A DNA stretch of 17,161 nucleotides, from positions 1 through 17,161 of the forward strand of contig CAJXRJ010000065.1 in the NCBI GenBank assembly GCA_913058555.1, in the 5' to 3' direction. The position numbers and the translations under genes were made by a program. The notes beneath the pieces were generated by a model. It saw only the letters and a program-made list of their open reading frames with translations, was not told where the DNA came from and made no database searches. Source of the DNA: an uncultured bacterium. Lineage in GTDB: Bacteria > Planctomycetota > UBA1135 > GCA-002686595. Numbering within the stretch: position 1 is the first letter of the stretch; each line of letters begins with the position of its first letter. Shown here one piece after another: positions 1 through 8,600 of the stretch.

Positions 1-45
1 GATCATGCCTAGTCTCGTGGGCTCGGAGATGTGTATAAGAGACAG
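1..45. other. Nextera i7 adapter (artefact)
   Basis: The stretch ends in the Tn5 mosaic end AGATGTGTATAAGAGACAG, preceded by the Nextera read-2 adapter bases GTCTCGTGGGCTCGG and the 8-base index CATGCCTA. These are library-construction bases left at the contig end. The first base of real DNA is about 46. Nothing biological, including any repeat or ORF that runs into it, should be read from this segment. Confidence 0.98.
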
Positions 46-410
46 CGACTGGACCACCCAACCGCCCAGCCCGTTCTGATGACTGGACCTTGTAGGGGGG
101 CAGGGGGCGCCGAACGGGGCCTTGCGGCTCCAGGAGGCTGCTTCTCCTGCTCCCCTCGTTCCTGGGTGCATTCGGCCTGCGCGTATGGATGCCCGCTGGC
201 GACTGGGTACCTCTAATTACTCATCTGATCCTATAAGAAAGGAAGTAGGGAAACGGGAGAGGATGTCGACGGACGCCCCATTGCGGGCACGTTTGCGCCC
301 ACTGAAAATCGTCATGCCAATTCACACTTCAGGGAAACAGGGAGGACGATAAACGCCCTTTCGGTAGCCCGTATGGCCTGATTAATCGTCCTGTCCAGAT
401 AGACTAGGGC
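46..410. other. Region without a supported gene
   Basis: No reading frame here looks like protein; the two short plus-strand ORFs have low-complexity, Arg/Cys-rich translations without family resemblance. A TATAAG box at 232-237 resembles a -10 element but has no convincing -35 element. An 8-base inverted repeat, AGGACGAT (343-350) and ATCGTCCT (385-392), lies shortly before the gene that starts at 411. A G6/G5-rich patch lies around 93-107. It could be the 3' flank of a gene lost off the contig edge. Confidence 0.5.
343..392. promoter_or_regulatory. 8-bp inverted repeat upstream of the 411 gene
   Basis: AGGACGAT at 343-350 is the exact reverse complement of ATCGTCCT at 385-392, with 34 bases between. 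It lies 18 bases upstream of the ATG at 411, so it would be in the leader or promoter of that gene. It could be an operator half-site pair or a long-loop hairpin. The arms are short enough to occur by chance. Confidence 0.25.
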
Positions 411-977
411 ATGACTCGTCCGAACCCGTCCCCCCCTACACGCGCGCGCGTGCAAGAGAGCATGACCGCTGCCCGTAAGGCCGCATTCATCAAGGCACTT
501 GAGCAGTGCGGCGTGGTCATCGCGGCAGCAAGAGTTGCTTCTCCCCACAGTCGTACCGGCGCCGTTTCTTCATTCCGTGATGCGGCAAGACTAGACACAG
601 ACTTTGCTGCTGATTGGGCCGATGCCCAGGAGCTGGCCAACGCAAAGATCGAGCTAGAGATGCGCCGCCGGGCCATCGAGGGGGACGTTGTTGAGACCGC
701 CCATGGGCCGATGGTGAAGCGCAGCGACCGGCTCCTGGAGGTCCTTGCCAGGCACCGCGTTCCAGGCTTCGAGAAGCAACTGAGGGTCGATGCGCGAGTC
801 GACAGCGACATTCAGATGGTGGCCTGTCAGGAGCTCTCGGAGGGCCTCGAGAAGCTCCTTCCGGAGTCCCGCGCCGATCTCCAGAGAATCCTCGACCGCG
901 AAGCAGCTCGCACTGACCTTGCTTGGCCCGACGCCGGGTCACCAACCATCCACGAGCACCCGACTTCGGGCGGCTGA
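411..977 (+). CDS. Phage terminase small subunit-like protein
   Basis: The 188-residue product resembles small terminase (TerS)-type DNA-recognition proteins. It has an N-terminal helix-turn-helix-like segment (about residues 23-75: KAAFIKALEQCG, an Ala-rich helix, then FAADWADAQE), a LEMRRRAIEGD segment (82-92), and KRSDRLLEVLARHRVPGFEKQ-like residues at 103-123, where family members usually have a Tyr/Lys-Ser-Asp-x-Leu-Leu stretch and an Arg-Pro-Glu motif. In a phage it would bind packaging sites and recruit the large terminase. No large terminase, portal or other phage gene is in view. The start is ambiguous: ATG 411 has only a weak ribosome site, and ATG 462 (Met18) would skip a Pro-rich leader containing a C7 run (430-436). 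It converges on brxL. It may be a prophage edge or an orphan DNA-binding protein. Family assignment is by eye. Confidence 0.55.
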   Translation: MTRPNPSPPTRARVQESMTAARKAAFIKALEQCGVVIAAARVASPHSRTGAVSSFRDAARLDTDFAADWADAQELANAKIELEMRRRAIEGDVVETAHGPMVKRSDRLLEVLARHRVPGFEKQLRVDARVDSDIQMVACQELSEGLEKLLPESRADLQRILDREAARTDLAWPDAGSPTIHEHPTSGG

Positions 978-1051
978 GCAACGGTTACCCAGATAGTGAA
1001 CCTCTCCTGCTCGGACGCTGCTGGAATGGGCTCGTCGACTGCAGGAGGCTC

Positions 1052-1073
1052 GGGCGGCCTACTCCGTCCGCCC
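1052..1073. terminator. Weak hairpin in the convergent gap
   Basis: Between the convergent stops (977 and 1119) the only GC-rich hairpin I find is GGGCGG (1052-1057) paired with CCGCCC (1068-1073) over a 10-base loop. It has no T-run on either strand, so it is not a classic intrinsic terminator. It might still serve as a bidirectional 3' structure for the BREX operon and the 411 gene. Confidence 0.2.
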
Positions 1074-1118
1074 CCGCACCCGCACCACTCTCGATCCGGG
1101 GATAGTCGCTGGCGTCAG

Positions 1119-3152
1119 CTAGTTGAGCCCCAACGCCTTGAACGCGGCCTGTCGCAGGTCTCCGTAGAAGATGGGGTCAACGTGTTCCAGGACGTCGGGA
1201 TTCACGTCCAGGAACTGACGCTTGTTCTCGATCGGGATGAGGGCTCTTTTTGCTCCGTTGTCCATGGCCACCTGGAGTGGCTCTGTGAGAGAGCGGACGG
1301 TCTTGACGTTGCCTTGGACGCTCATGTCGCCGAGGACTAGGAGGCCCGGCTGGGGCGGGGCCTTGCGGAGGACGGAGTAGGCGGCCACGAAGAAGGCTAC
1401 GCCGAGTTCGGCCTCCACCTTGTTGCCGAGCAGGTCGATGACTTCGACGTGGAAGTCCGAGGTGTCGACCTCCCGTGCCACGCCGAGGGTACCCTTGTTC
1501 GCAAGGAGGTAGCTGAACGCGCGATTGATGGACTCCTTCATGGCGCCGGCGATGCCACCAGCGGGCTTGAGCTTGCCCGTGCCGGAAGAGAGGGAGAGCT
1601 CGACCCGGTATAGGCCAACGGTTCCGTCCCCGCTCACAGACGCGCTGTAGACCGTTCCCGGGGCGAGGGGATCTGGAGAGATCATGTCCTTCCCGCCTTG
1701 CTCAGGCACGCCCACGAAGCGCTCTTCGCCCGTCTCATTTACTTGGAAGCTGAACGACGTCTGGTAGTACTCGAATGAGCCCATCTTCTTGAGCTGCTCT
1801 TTCACTCGACGTCGCCCCTCGACAGCCAGCTCGAGAATCTCCTCCAGGTCCTCCCTTGAGACCTTGCCGTGCGGGTGCAGGATCTTGACGAGACCTGACA
1901 CGGTCCGCCGGACAGCCTTGCGATCGCGGGCGTTGAGGTGGACGCCAAGGGAGAAGTGGTGGTCGATGATCTCCGTGAAGTTGTGCTTCCGGAGCTCTCG
2001 TAGGGCCTCGGCGAGGTAGTCCACCACAAAGCCATACTGGTTCGTGAAGTGCTCGTTGCGCATCTTCGGGATCTCCCAGCCAGGCAAATAGAAGTGCAGG
2101 CGGTCGATGAATGCCATGTCGTCACGGATGACATCAGGCATCGGCGCGAAGAGGTGTCCTGTCTGCACCATCACGTCGATCGGCTGCTGTGTGTTGCCGA
2201 ACATCGCGATGCTCGCATAACCTGCCATCGACTCCTGGCCGCGCTGGAACTGACCCGACTCGCAGTAGGTCTTCATCGTTGTGATGACCTCCTTGGGCAT
2301 CTTCTGGAGGTCGGCGACTTCATCGAAGCCGACCACGTCCCAGATCATCACCATCCCCTTCTGCTTGCCGGACATGTGACCGAAAAGATTGGCCACGGTC
2401 GTGGGTCCCGTCAGAAGGGCGGAGTAGGGCGAGAGCTCTTGGACGGCATAGCTCTTACCCGTGCCTCGAGGGCCGAGCTCGATCAGGTTGTAGTTGCGCT
2501 CGCAGAGAGGGATCAGCCGCGTCAGGAAGAGCAGCTTCAACCTCCGCTCCATCACGGAGGGCTCGTATCCCATGCTGCGCAAGATGAAGTCGATCCACTC
2601 ATCCGTGGTGAACTCTCCGCGCAGCCGACGATACTCCTCGAGATCGAACGTCGCGAGCTGGATCGGCGTGAGCTTCTCGATGAAGAAAGGGGCCTTCTCG
2701 TCCGTGTCGTTCCAGACCATGTCCACCTGGGCCCAGATGCCCCCGGTCAACAAGCGGTCGAAGTCCCGCACGTAGTGGTCGGGGATGTGAACGAATTTGT
2801 GTCCGAAGTTCGTGACCTCCGCCCAGTAGCGTGAGTCGACCAGCCTCACCTTCACCTTGTCGATGAAGGTGTGTTTGCCCGACTCCTTGACCTTGCTCTG
2901 CGCCTTCGTGCTTTCGTCCGGCCGGATGTAGTTATCGGCCAGGGTATCGTTGACGACCTGAAGCCCCATCTGGATCGCGTTCTCGTCACTGGACGCGCAG
3001 TACTTGCCCAAGAGGTACTCGAGCACGAACACCGGTACGTTGGCTCCGACCTTGACCTTGCGGACGAGGTCTTTGCGGACGACCTTGCCGGCGAAGACGC
3101 GGTTGACCTTGTCGTCGAGCTCGTCGCGGGCGGGGACTTGTTCTGTAGTCAT
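1119..3152 (-). CDS. brxL: BrxL, BREX AAA+ protein with Lon-like C-terminal domain
   Basis: The 677-residue product is the last gene of the operon. The N-terminal part (about 1-200) is the BrxL-specific region. The AAA+ core has Walker A GPRGTGKS (227-234), Walker B VMIWDVVGFDE (268-278), a sensor-like FGNTQQP (318-324) and an arginine-finger candidate in AFIDRLHFYLPGWE (R351). Residues about 480-677 resemble the Lon protease fold (GDMSVQGNVKTV and GAKRALIPIENK). By my alignment the Lon catalytic Ser and Lys fall on E582 and T623, so proteolysis looks unlikely. In type 1 BREX, BrxL is required for phage blocking but not for host methylation, and acts as a DNA-associated AAA+ assembly. The ATG lies 2 bases after the pglZ stop, so translation is probably coupled; the length is normal for BrxL. 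In type 6 BREX this position is held by brxD-brxHI. Confidence 0.95.
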   Translation of the reverse strand: MTTEQVPARDELDDKVNRVFAGKVVRKDLVRKVKVGANVPVFVLEYLLGKYCASSDENAIQMGLQVVNDTLADNYIRPDESTKAQSKVKESGKHTFIDKVKVRLVDSRYWAEVTNFGHKFVHIPDHYVRDFDRLLTGGIWAQVDMVWNDTDEKAPFFIEKLTPIQLATFDLEEYRRLRGEFTTDEWIDFILRSMGYEPSVMERRLKLLFLTRLIPLCERNYNLIELGPRGTGKSYAVQELSPYSALLTGPTTVANLFGHMSGKQKGMVMIWDVVGFDEVADLQKMPKEVITTMKTYCESGQFQRGQESMAGYASIAMFGNTQQPIDVMVQTGHLFAPMPDVIRDDMAFIDRLHFYLPGWEIPKMRNEHFTNQYGFVVDYLAEALRELRKHNFTEIIDHHFSLGVHLNARDRKAVRRTVSGLVKILHPHGKVSREDLEEILELAVEGRRRVKEQLKKMGSFEYYQTSFSFQVNETGEERFVGVPEQGGKDMISPDPLAPGTVYSASVSGDGTVGLYRVELSLSSGTGKLKPAGGIAGAMKESINRAFSYLLANKGTLGVAREVDTSDFHVEVIDLLGNKVEAELGVAFFVAAYSVLRKAPPQPGLLVLGDMSVQGNVKTVRSLTEPLQVAMDNGAKRALIPIENKRQFLDVNPDVLEHVDPIFYGDLRQAAFKALGLN

Positions 3153-3154
3153 GT

Positions 3155-5695
3155 TCAGATTCCGAGCTTCACGGGCAGGTCGTCAGATTGGGCCAAGACG
3201 GCGTCAGTCGCTGGGTCTAGGGCCACGATGCGGACGGTTGGGCAGTCGTCCCGGGTGAGGACCAGCACTACATCCGCCTTGGTGCCAGGCTTCGCTTGAA
3301 TCACCCCGCTCGCGCGGTCCAGATCGGCCCCAACGGCCATTCCAGCTTGCCCCACCTGCGCGCCCTCAGACAGCAGGATGACGCGTAAGGCAATGGACTC
3401 CTCTCCAAACAGAGGGCTCCCAACAGTGACTTGTACCGGTATGGTGCGGTTCGTCACGGCATCAGGCAGTCCCGAGAGTTGGATCATCTTCTCTCCCGGC
3501 GGCTTGGCCTTCTTTGAGGGAACGCGCAGGCTGACAACGGGCACCAGAAGCTCCTGCAGGCTGACGCTCCCGTGGTGGAAGGTCAGGTCTCCCCCCGCCT
3601 TGAAGACGCCGAGCCCCGTCGGGAAAACGAAGTCCAGATCGGTGTCATAGCCGAGCTCTGCGCCGTTCACCCGCGCCGTGCCGGGCGGGTTGGCTCCGCC
3701 GTGCCCAATCCAGCAGCGACGATGGAGGTCAATCGTGTCTCCGCCCGGGCTCTCGGTCTTCATGTCGTCCTCTTTGCGAACGGAGAACTGATGACCGTGG
3801 TCGGCGGTGACGACGAAGTTCTCGACCCCGGCTGCGGCAAGCTTTCGGATGGCCCGAGCCACGTTGCCGATGACGCTCTCCATGGCGGCCCGAGCAGTCA
3901 ATACGTCGATGTTCTCCCCGAGGGCATCGATCTCCTGGGAGTGAACGACGACCAATGGCTTGTCATCGACAGCCTTGCTCAGCTTCGCCGACGAGGAGGT
4001 GAGCAGCGAACCGAGCTTCATGTCGACTACGCCTGGAACCTTGGCCTTCAGGAACCTCAGCCGCTCCGCGCGGTTGCTCATCGTCGTGCCTTCGATCCGA
4101 GCGGCCAGGCCCTTCTTGTGTTCGACGACGGAAAAGCTCGCCGACGCCCCTGGAAGGAGGGCAGCCATCCCAATAGGAGTGATCGTCGGCAGAGCGGCGA
4201 TGGCCGGACGAATCACAAGATCCTGGGCGCCATCGAGCTGACGGGCCAACTCGACGCCCATCTCGAAGCGCATGGCATCGACGAAGAAGTAGGCGACGGG
4301 ACCTCCCATCGTCTGGACGACGTCGGGGTAGACCTGGGTTTGCTGGAGGGCTCCAGGGACCGCCCAAGAGGCACCCTCGAGGGCCTTCGAGAACCCATCG
4401 GCCATCTTCTTGAGCAGCTCCTCGTAGTCCTGGCGAATGACGGCCAAGCCCCTCTCGACCTCCGGATCGTCATCCATCTTGGCGACCCAGCTCTCCAGGC
4501 GCCGGTGAATGGCATCGACGCGGTGCCACCCGCCTTCCGCCGAATAGGCCTCCACCCACTTCGCCGGATCCGAAGAGCCCGAGCTCACGGCCTTCTGAAC
4601 CCTCTCGATCTCGCGCCCGAGCTCAGCAAGGAGCCGGCAGGCCTCCCATTGCGACTGTCGAGCCACGTCGCGATCCACCCAGAAGCTGCGCCGGCGCCCG
4701 GCTGCGATGCCCAGCGCCGCGTCGTACTCACGGGCTTCGATCCGGCTTCCCGCATCACCAAGGAGCGCGCGCTCCTCAAAACGGAAGGTATCGATCTGTC
4801 CGAGGTCGGCTCCGCTGAGCCCTGCCTTGTCGAGTCCAAGTTGCTGTTCGACGCGGGTTGCCATCTCGACGTATGCGTCCGCATAACCCTCCCGCAGACT
4901 CCTGGCCACTTCCCGAAGGCGCTCCGAGTGCTCTTTCGTTGGCGGTTCCGTAACCATCGCGACCGATGTAGGCGGATCACAGGCCAGGTCTTCTCGGAAC
5001 TCGTTAACCAGCACGAACCGGAGAACTCGCTCTCGGACGTCGGTCAGAGACTCGCCCGAGGGAATGGGAAGCCCCAACCGAGCTTCGATGAGCTGGTAGA
5101 GCTCACCGGCTGCATCCTTCTCATGCAGGACCTCATCTCGTTCTGCCTCCGCGATCCACTGCGTGAGGATCGCTTCGCTCGGCGCCCCCTTGAAGATGGT
5201 GTGCAGAATCGAAGCGGTATGCCCTTCGTCGCCCTGACCCACGAACGAGACGACGTCGTCGTATCGGATGCTGGTTGGCTTCAGCATCTCGTCGATCTGT
5301 CCATCGGTGAATCGCGTACGCAGAACAAGGCGCGCGTGCTTGCGAAGCTGCGGCTCGTAGGCCGTGCCCCCTTTCTCGAGCTCCATCAGGACTGACGTCT
5401 GCCGATCCCGCTCGACGCCCGGCAGGTACACGATCAGGGGATCCGGTCTGTCGAGATCGGCGATGGGCTCGACCGCGTGGCGTAGCCCGAAGTACGAGCT
5501 CCGGTATTGGGCGACGAACGTCAGTCGATCCTTCACCAAGACGCGAGGCAGCCCGTCATATCCCGTTCCCACCTCCTCCAGCTCTCGCTCGAAGAGGGGC
5601 TCGAACTCGCGGCGCGGGTCGTAGAACACGACGATGCTGTGCTTCTTCAGCATTTCGTCGAGCTGCTGGCACAGGTATTCGGTAAAGGCGTCCAT
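3155..5695 (-). CDS. pglZ: PglZ, BREX alkaline-phosphatase-superfamily protein
   Basis: The 846-residue product has the PglZ domain in its second half. VAYFFVDAMRFEMG (467-480) supplies the first metal-site aspartate (D473). ALPTITPIGM (501-510) is the usual nucleophile region (T504/T506 candidates), and NFVVTADHGHQF (626-637) gives the second metal ligands D632, H633 and H635. The first 450 residues are mostly helical, and the C-terminal about 110 residues look like a beta-rich domain. PglZ is a core BREX component required for methylation and exclusion; its enzymatic target is not settled. The ATG shares one base with the pglX stop (TGATG), a typical coupled junction with no strong ribosome site of its own. 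A 607-codon ORF on the opposite strand is a GC-rich frame shadow. Length and motifs look intact. Confidence 0.95.
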   Translation of the reverse strand: MDAFTEYLCQQLDEMLKKHSIVVFYDPRREFEPLFERELEEVGTGYDGLPRVLVKDRLTFVAQYRSSYFGLRHAVEPIADLDRPDPLIVYLPGVERDRQTSVLMELEKGGTAYEPQLRKHARLVLRTRFTDGQIDEMLKPTSIRYDDVVSFVGQGDEGHTASILHTIFKGAPSEAILTQWIAEAERDEVLHEKDAAGELYQLIEARLGLPIPSGESLTDVRERVLRFVLVNEFREDLACDPPTSVAMVTEPPTKEHSERLREVARSLREGYADAYVEMATRVEQQLGLDKAGLSGADLGQIDTFRFEERALLGDAGSRIEAREYDAALGIAAGRRRSFWVDRDVARQSQWEACRLLAELGREIERVQKAVSSGSSDPAKWVEAYSAEGGWHRVDAIHRRLESWVAKMDDDPEVERGLAVIRQDYEELLKKMADGFSKALEGASWAVPGALQQTQVYPDVVQTMGGPVAYFFVDAMRFEMGVELARQLDGAQDLVIRPAIAALPTITPIGMAALLPGASASFSVVEHKKGLAARIEGTTMSNRAERLRFLKAKVPGVVDMKLGSLLTSSSAKLSKAVDDKPLVVVHSQEIDALGENIDVLTARAAMESVIGNVARAIRKLAAAGVENFVVTADHGHQFSVRKEDDMKTESPGGDTIDLHRRCWIGHGGANPPGTARVNGAELGYDTDLDFVFPTGLGVFKAGGDLTFHHGSVSLQELLVPVVSLRVPSKKAKPPGEKMIQLSGLPDAVTNRTIPVQVTVGSPLFGEESIALRVILLSEGAQVGQAGMAVGADLDRASGVIQAKPGTKADVVLVLTRDDCPTVRIVALDPATDAVLAQSDDLPVKLGI

Positions 5696-8600
5696 CAGCT
5701 GGGATTCTTAGCCAGGTGGTAACGGGTGCCGCGCTTCTGGCCGGTCTTTGTGACGCTACCGTCTGCGAGGAGGGCATCGATCGCTGGGGTCCATTGGGAG
5801 ACGGAGAGCCCCGCTGTGTCGAGGATGTCGGACCTGTCCGCGCTGTCGCCGAGGGTGGCGATCGCGGAGCGGATCTGGTCGAGGACAGTGGCGTCGATAC
5901 TGCGTTCGGAGGTGTTCTGGCGCGGCTCCCGTTCAAGGGGCTCCGCGGGGACGGTTGAGGGCGCAGCGGCCTTGGTGCGTCTCGTCGTCGCCTTCTTGCG
6001 CCGAGGAGCATGTCCACGTCCAGTGGAAGGCGCGGGGGCCTCAAGCAGGCTCTTCAGGGCGACCTTCACGGCCGGTGATGTGCGCTCGGCAACGAGATCA
6101 GCGACTTCCTCGTCGGAGACCTTCTTCGGCTGCCACTTGCCGTCTTCATCCTCGCACCAGAAGACCCCCTCCAGCCCGTGGGCGATGGCGAGGATACGGT
6201 CCTTCGCACACTTCGGCGCCACCCGCTCGGGCCAGAGGTGCATCGCCAGGTGCGCCCAGTCGTAATTGCCCTTGCACAGTTTGTCCCAGGCGGACTTACA
6301 CTCTCTCTGCCAGGTCTTGTGCTGGGGAACGAGCCGCCAGAGCGGGGCAAAGTTGATGATGGCGCCGTCGTTGAGGTTGGGGTTCCACAATGGGGCGATC
6401 CGCTTCACCTCGGTCAGGAAGGTGCGGAGCTCGGCGACGAGGGTGTCCTGGGCGTCGATTTCCTTGCGCTGCTTGCTCGAAGGGTCGGGCCCGGCCTCTT
6501 GGTGCAGGGTATTGAGCTTGCGCTCTTCGTGGTCGACCTTGGGGGTGACGTAGTCGTTCGCGACCCGGAAGAAGGTGTCGCGGGTCAATCGGTGGTAGTA
6601 GCACCAGACGGAGTACGAGGCCGAGGGCGTGGCGAGTTGCCAGTAGATGGGGGCTTTGAGCTTGCCTCGCGAATACCGCTCGACGTGATCGCTGAAGAAG
6701 CCGGTGGCCAACCAGCCACGAAGGTCAGAAACGGATGTCGTCTTGGCTATGTGTTCGACCGCCACTCGTAGTAGTTCTGTACTTTTCGAGGCAAGAACCT
6801 CGGTACCGCAGTCCTGCATGAGGCGGACCGCGTCGTCCTCATGGCCGGCATCGAGAACTAGAAAATGCTGGATCCCTCGGTGCTCCTGCTCGGCTATGGA
6901 CGTGGCAGCGAGGCCACCCGACGCCCAATCACGGTGGTCTTCGCCTGATGCGAAAGGAGTGGTCGGAATGGGGCGAAGGGCAAAGTCTGCATTCAATGGT
7001 GGAGCGAAGTTGCTGTTTGCGGCTGCGATTGACCAACGCCCAAAGGCGACGCCCACCAAGTACGAGATGAGCACCTTTGCCTCTAGGGCTGGGCTATTGG
7101 ACTCTCCGAATAGATGGCGGACGTAGTCGACCGACGCTGGGGCCCGCCTGTCCCTGCCCGCCCACTGAAACTCCTGTTCAACCACCCTATCGTAGTCTTC
7201 GCGTACTTGATTGGCCGCGTTGGCGATGCCCTCCCTCCATTCCGCGACCTGTTGAAAGACGAGGAGGCCTCCATGTGAATTACGCTGTATATCGACAGAC
7301 TTGGGGCGCACGAAAAGCGGTGAGAGTTCGTTGCCGTAGTCAAGAGACAGCAGTCTTGCGACCACCGCTTTGATCTTCAACTCCCAGTCCGGGAAGCGGT
7401 CGATTTCCATTCGAATCGGATTCACATAGCCCGCGTACTTATGCTGCCCGCACAGATGGTTTGCAACTTCTTGATACACAGACGAGTTGACAATGAGGAG
7501 GTTCCGCCAAATATCCTCTTGCCTATGGGAGGTAATTAGATGGCCTTCCATGGACGGAACCTGGCCGGCCCCGCCAACATATGCGTACATCCAATCAGTT
7601 CGCTTTCCGTAGAAGAGGCCGGCGCGAAAGTACAGCTCCGAGTTTGTAGTTCTGGAACTCGGATAGGCACGTACGGTTGCCCACGACATTTCGTCGCAAC
7701 GCACAACATACTTTGTGCCATAGTAATATGGGCAGTACGGGCTGCCGTTCTGAAAATAGGCCCACTCCCTGGTCGTCAACGAGACCTGTGGCACTTCCCA
7801 GTGGAGCCGGAATAAGTGGGTGGAGCTACCCGCCTTGAGGCCGCCGAATGACTTGAACGCAACATCGCTGACACATTGGCCCGCATCGAATGATCTGGTC
7901 AGGGTAGGAGCCAAATCGTAGACAAACGCGGCATCCGGAAACCGCTTGAACGTCCGAATGTCGTGGCTGCTCCAGGACTCTGGCGATGCAGCAGCGCTTC
8001 GCAGTCTGGCCTCTTTGTCGAGGGCTGTCAGGAGATTCAGAAAGCTAGTCCTTCCCGAACCAGGCGTATATGTATGGGCTGCCACCTCCACGTTTGCATC
8101 CAGCACCCCAGCACCCAAGTCGGCGAGCAGTTCCAAACGACGTAGCGGAATCAATTCCTGACGACGGAAATCACCGTAGTATCTCTTGTTGAGCCATGAG
8201 CGATCTGTCAACGCACCAATTCGTCCGCTGTGAATCGTGAACTGCATCGCGGCAGTAAGAAACGCAACATAGAGGTTGTCGGACGCTACGGAGTAGCGCC
8301 GACGGAAGTACGGTAGACTGCCCTCGGAAGGGGCGCCAAACGGCGGATTCATCAACACGGCGTCAAACCGTTTCCGCATCAGCTCGATGAAGGCCACGCC
8401 CTGCGCAGCGTCGCCCGCAAAGAGCTGTCGCCGCACGCCACCCGCTCCCGCTGCTGACTCCGCAAAGCTCCCCAGAGCGGCGATGATCTTCTCGTCCGCT
8501 GTGTCCCAGAAGTCCTTACCCTCGATCTTCTCAGCGAAGAGCCCCTCTTGGGCGTGGGCCTCTTCTGCTTTCTCCACGGCTTTGGCAATCGACTCCTCGA

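Noticed and set aside
430..436. C7 run in the start of the terminase-like gene as a phase switch
   Set aside because: Seven bases is short, and a downstream in-frame ATG at 462 would make slippage there harmless.
2049..2834. 261-codon open frame on the plus strand opposite brxL
   Set aside because: It is an antisense frame over the AAA+ core of BrxL with no protein-like motifs.
3572..5395. 607-codon open frame on the plus strand opposite pglZ
   Set aside because: It is antisense to a clearly conserved PglZ protein; the translation has no domain pattern and long antisense frames are common in GC-rich genes.
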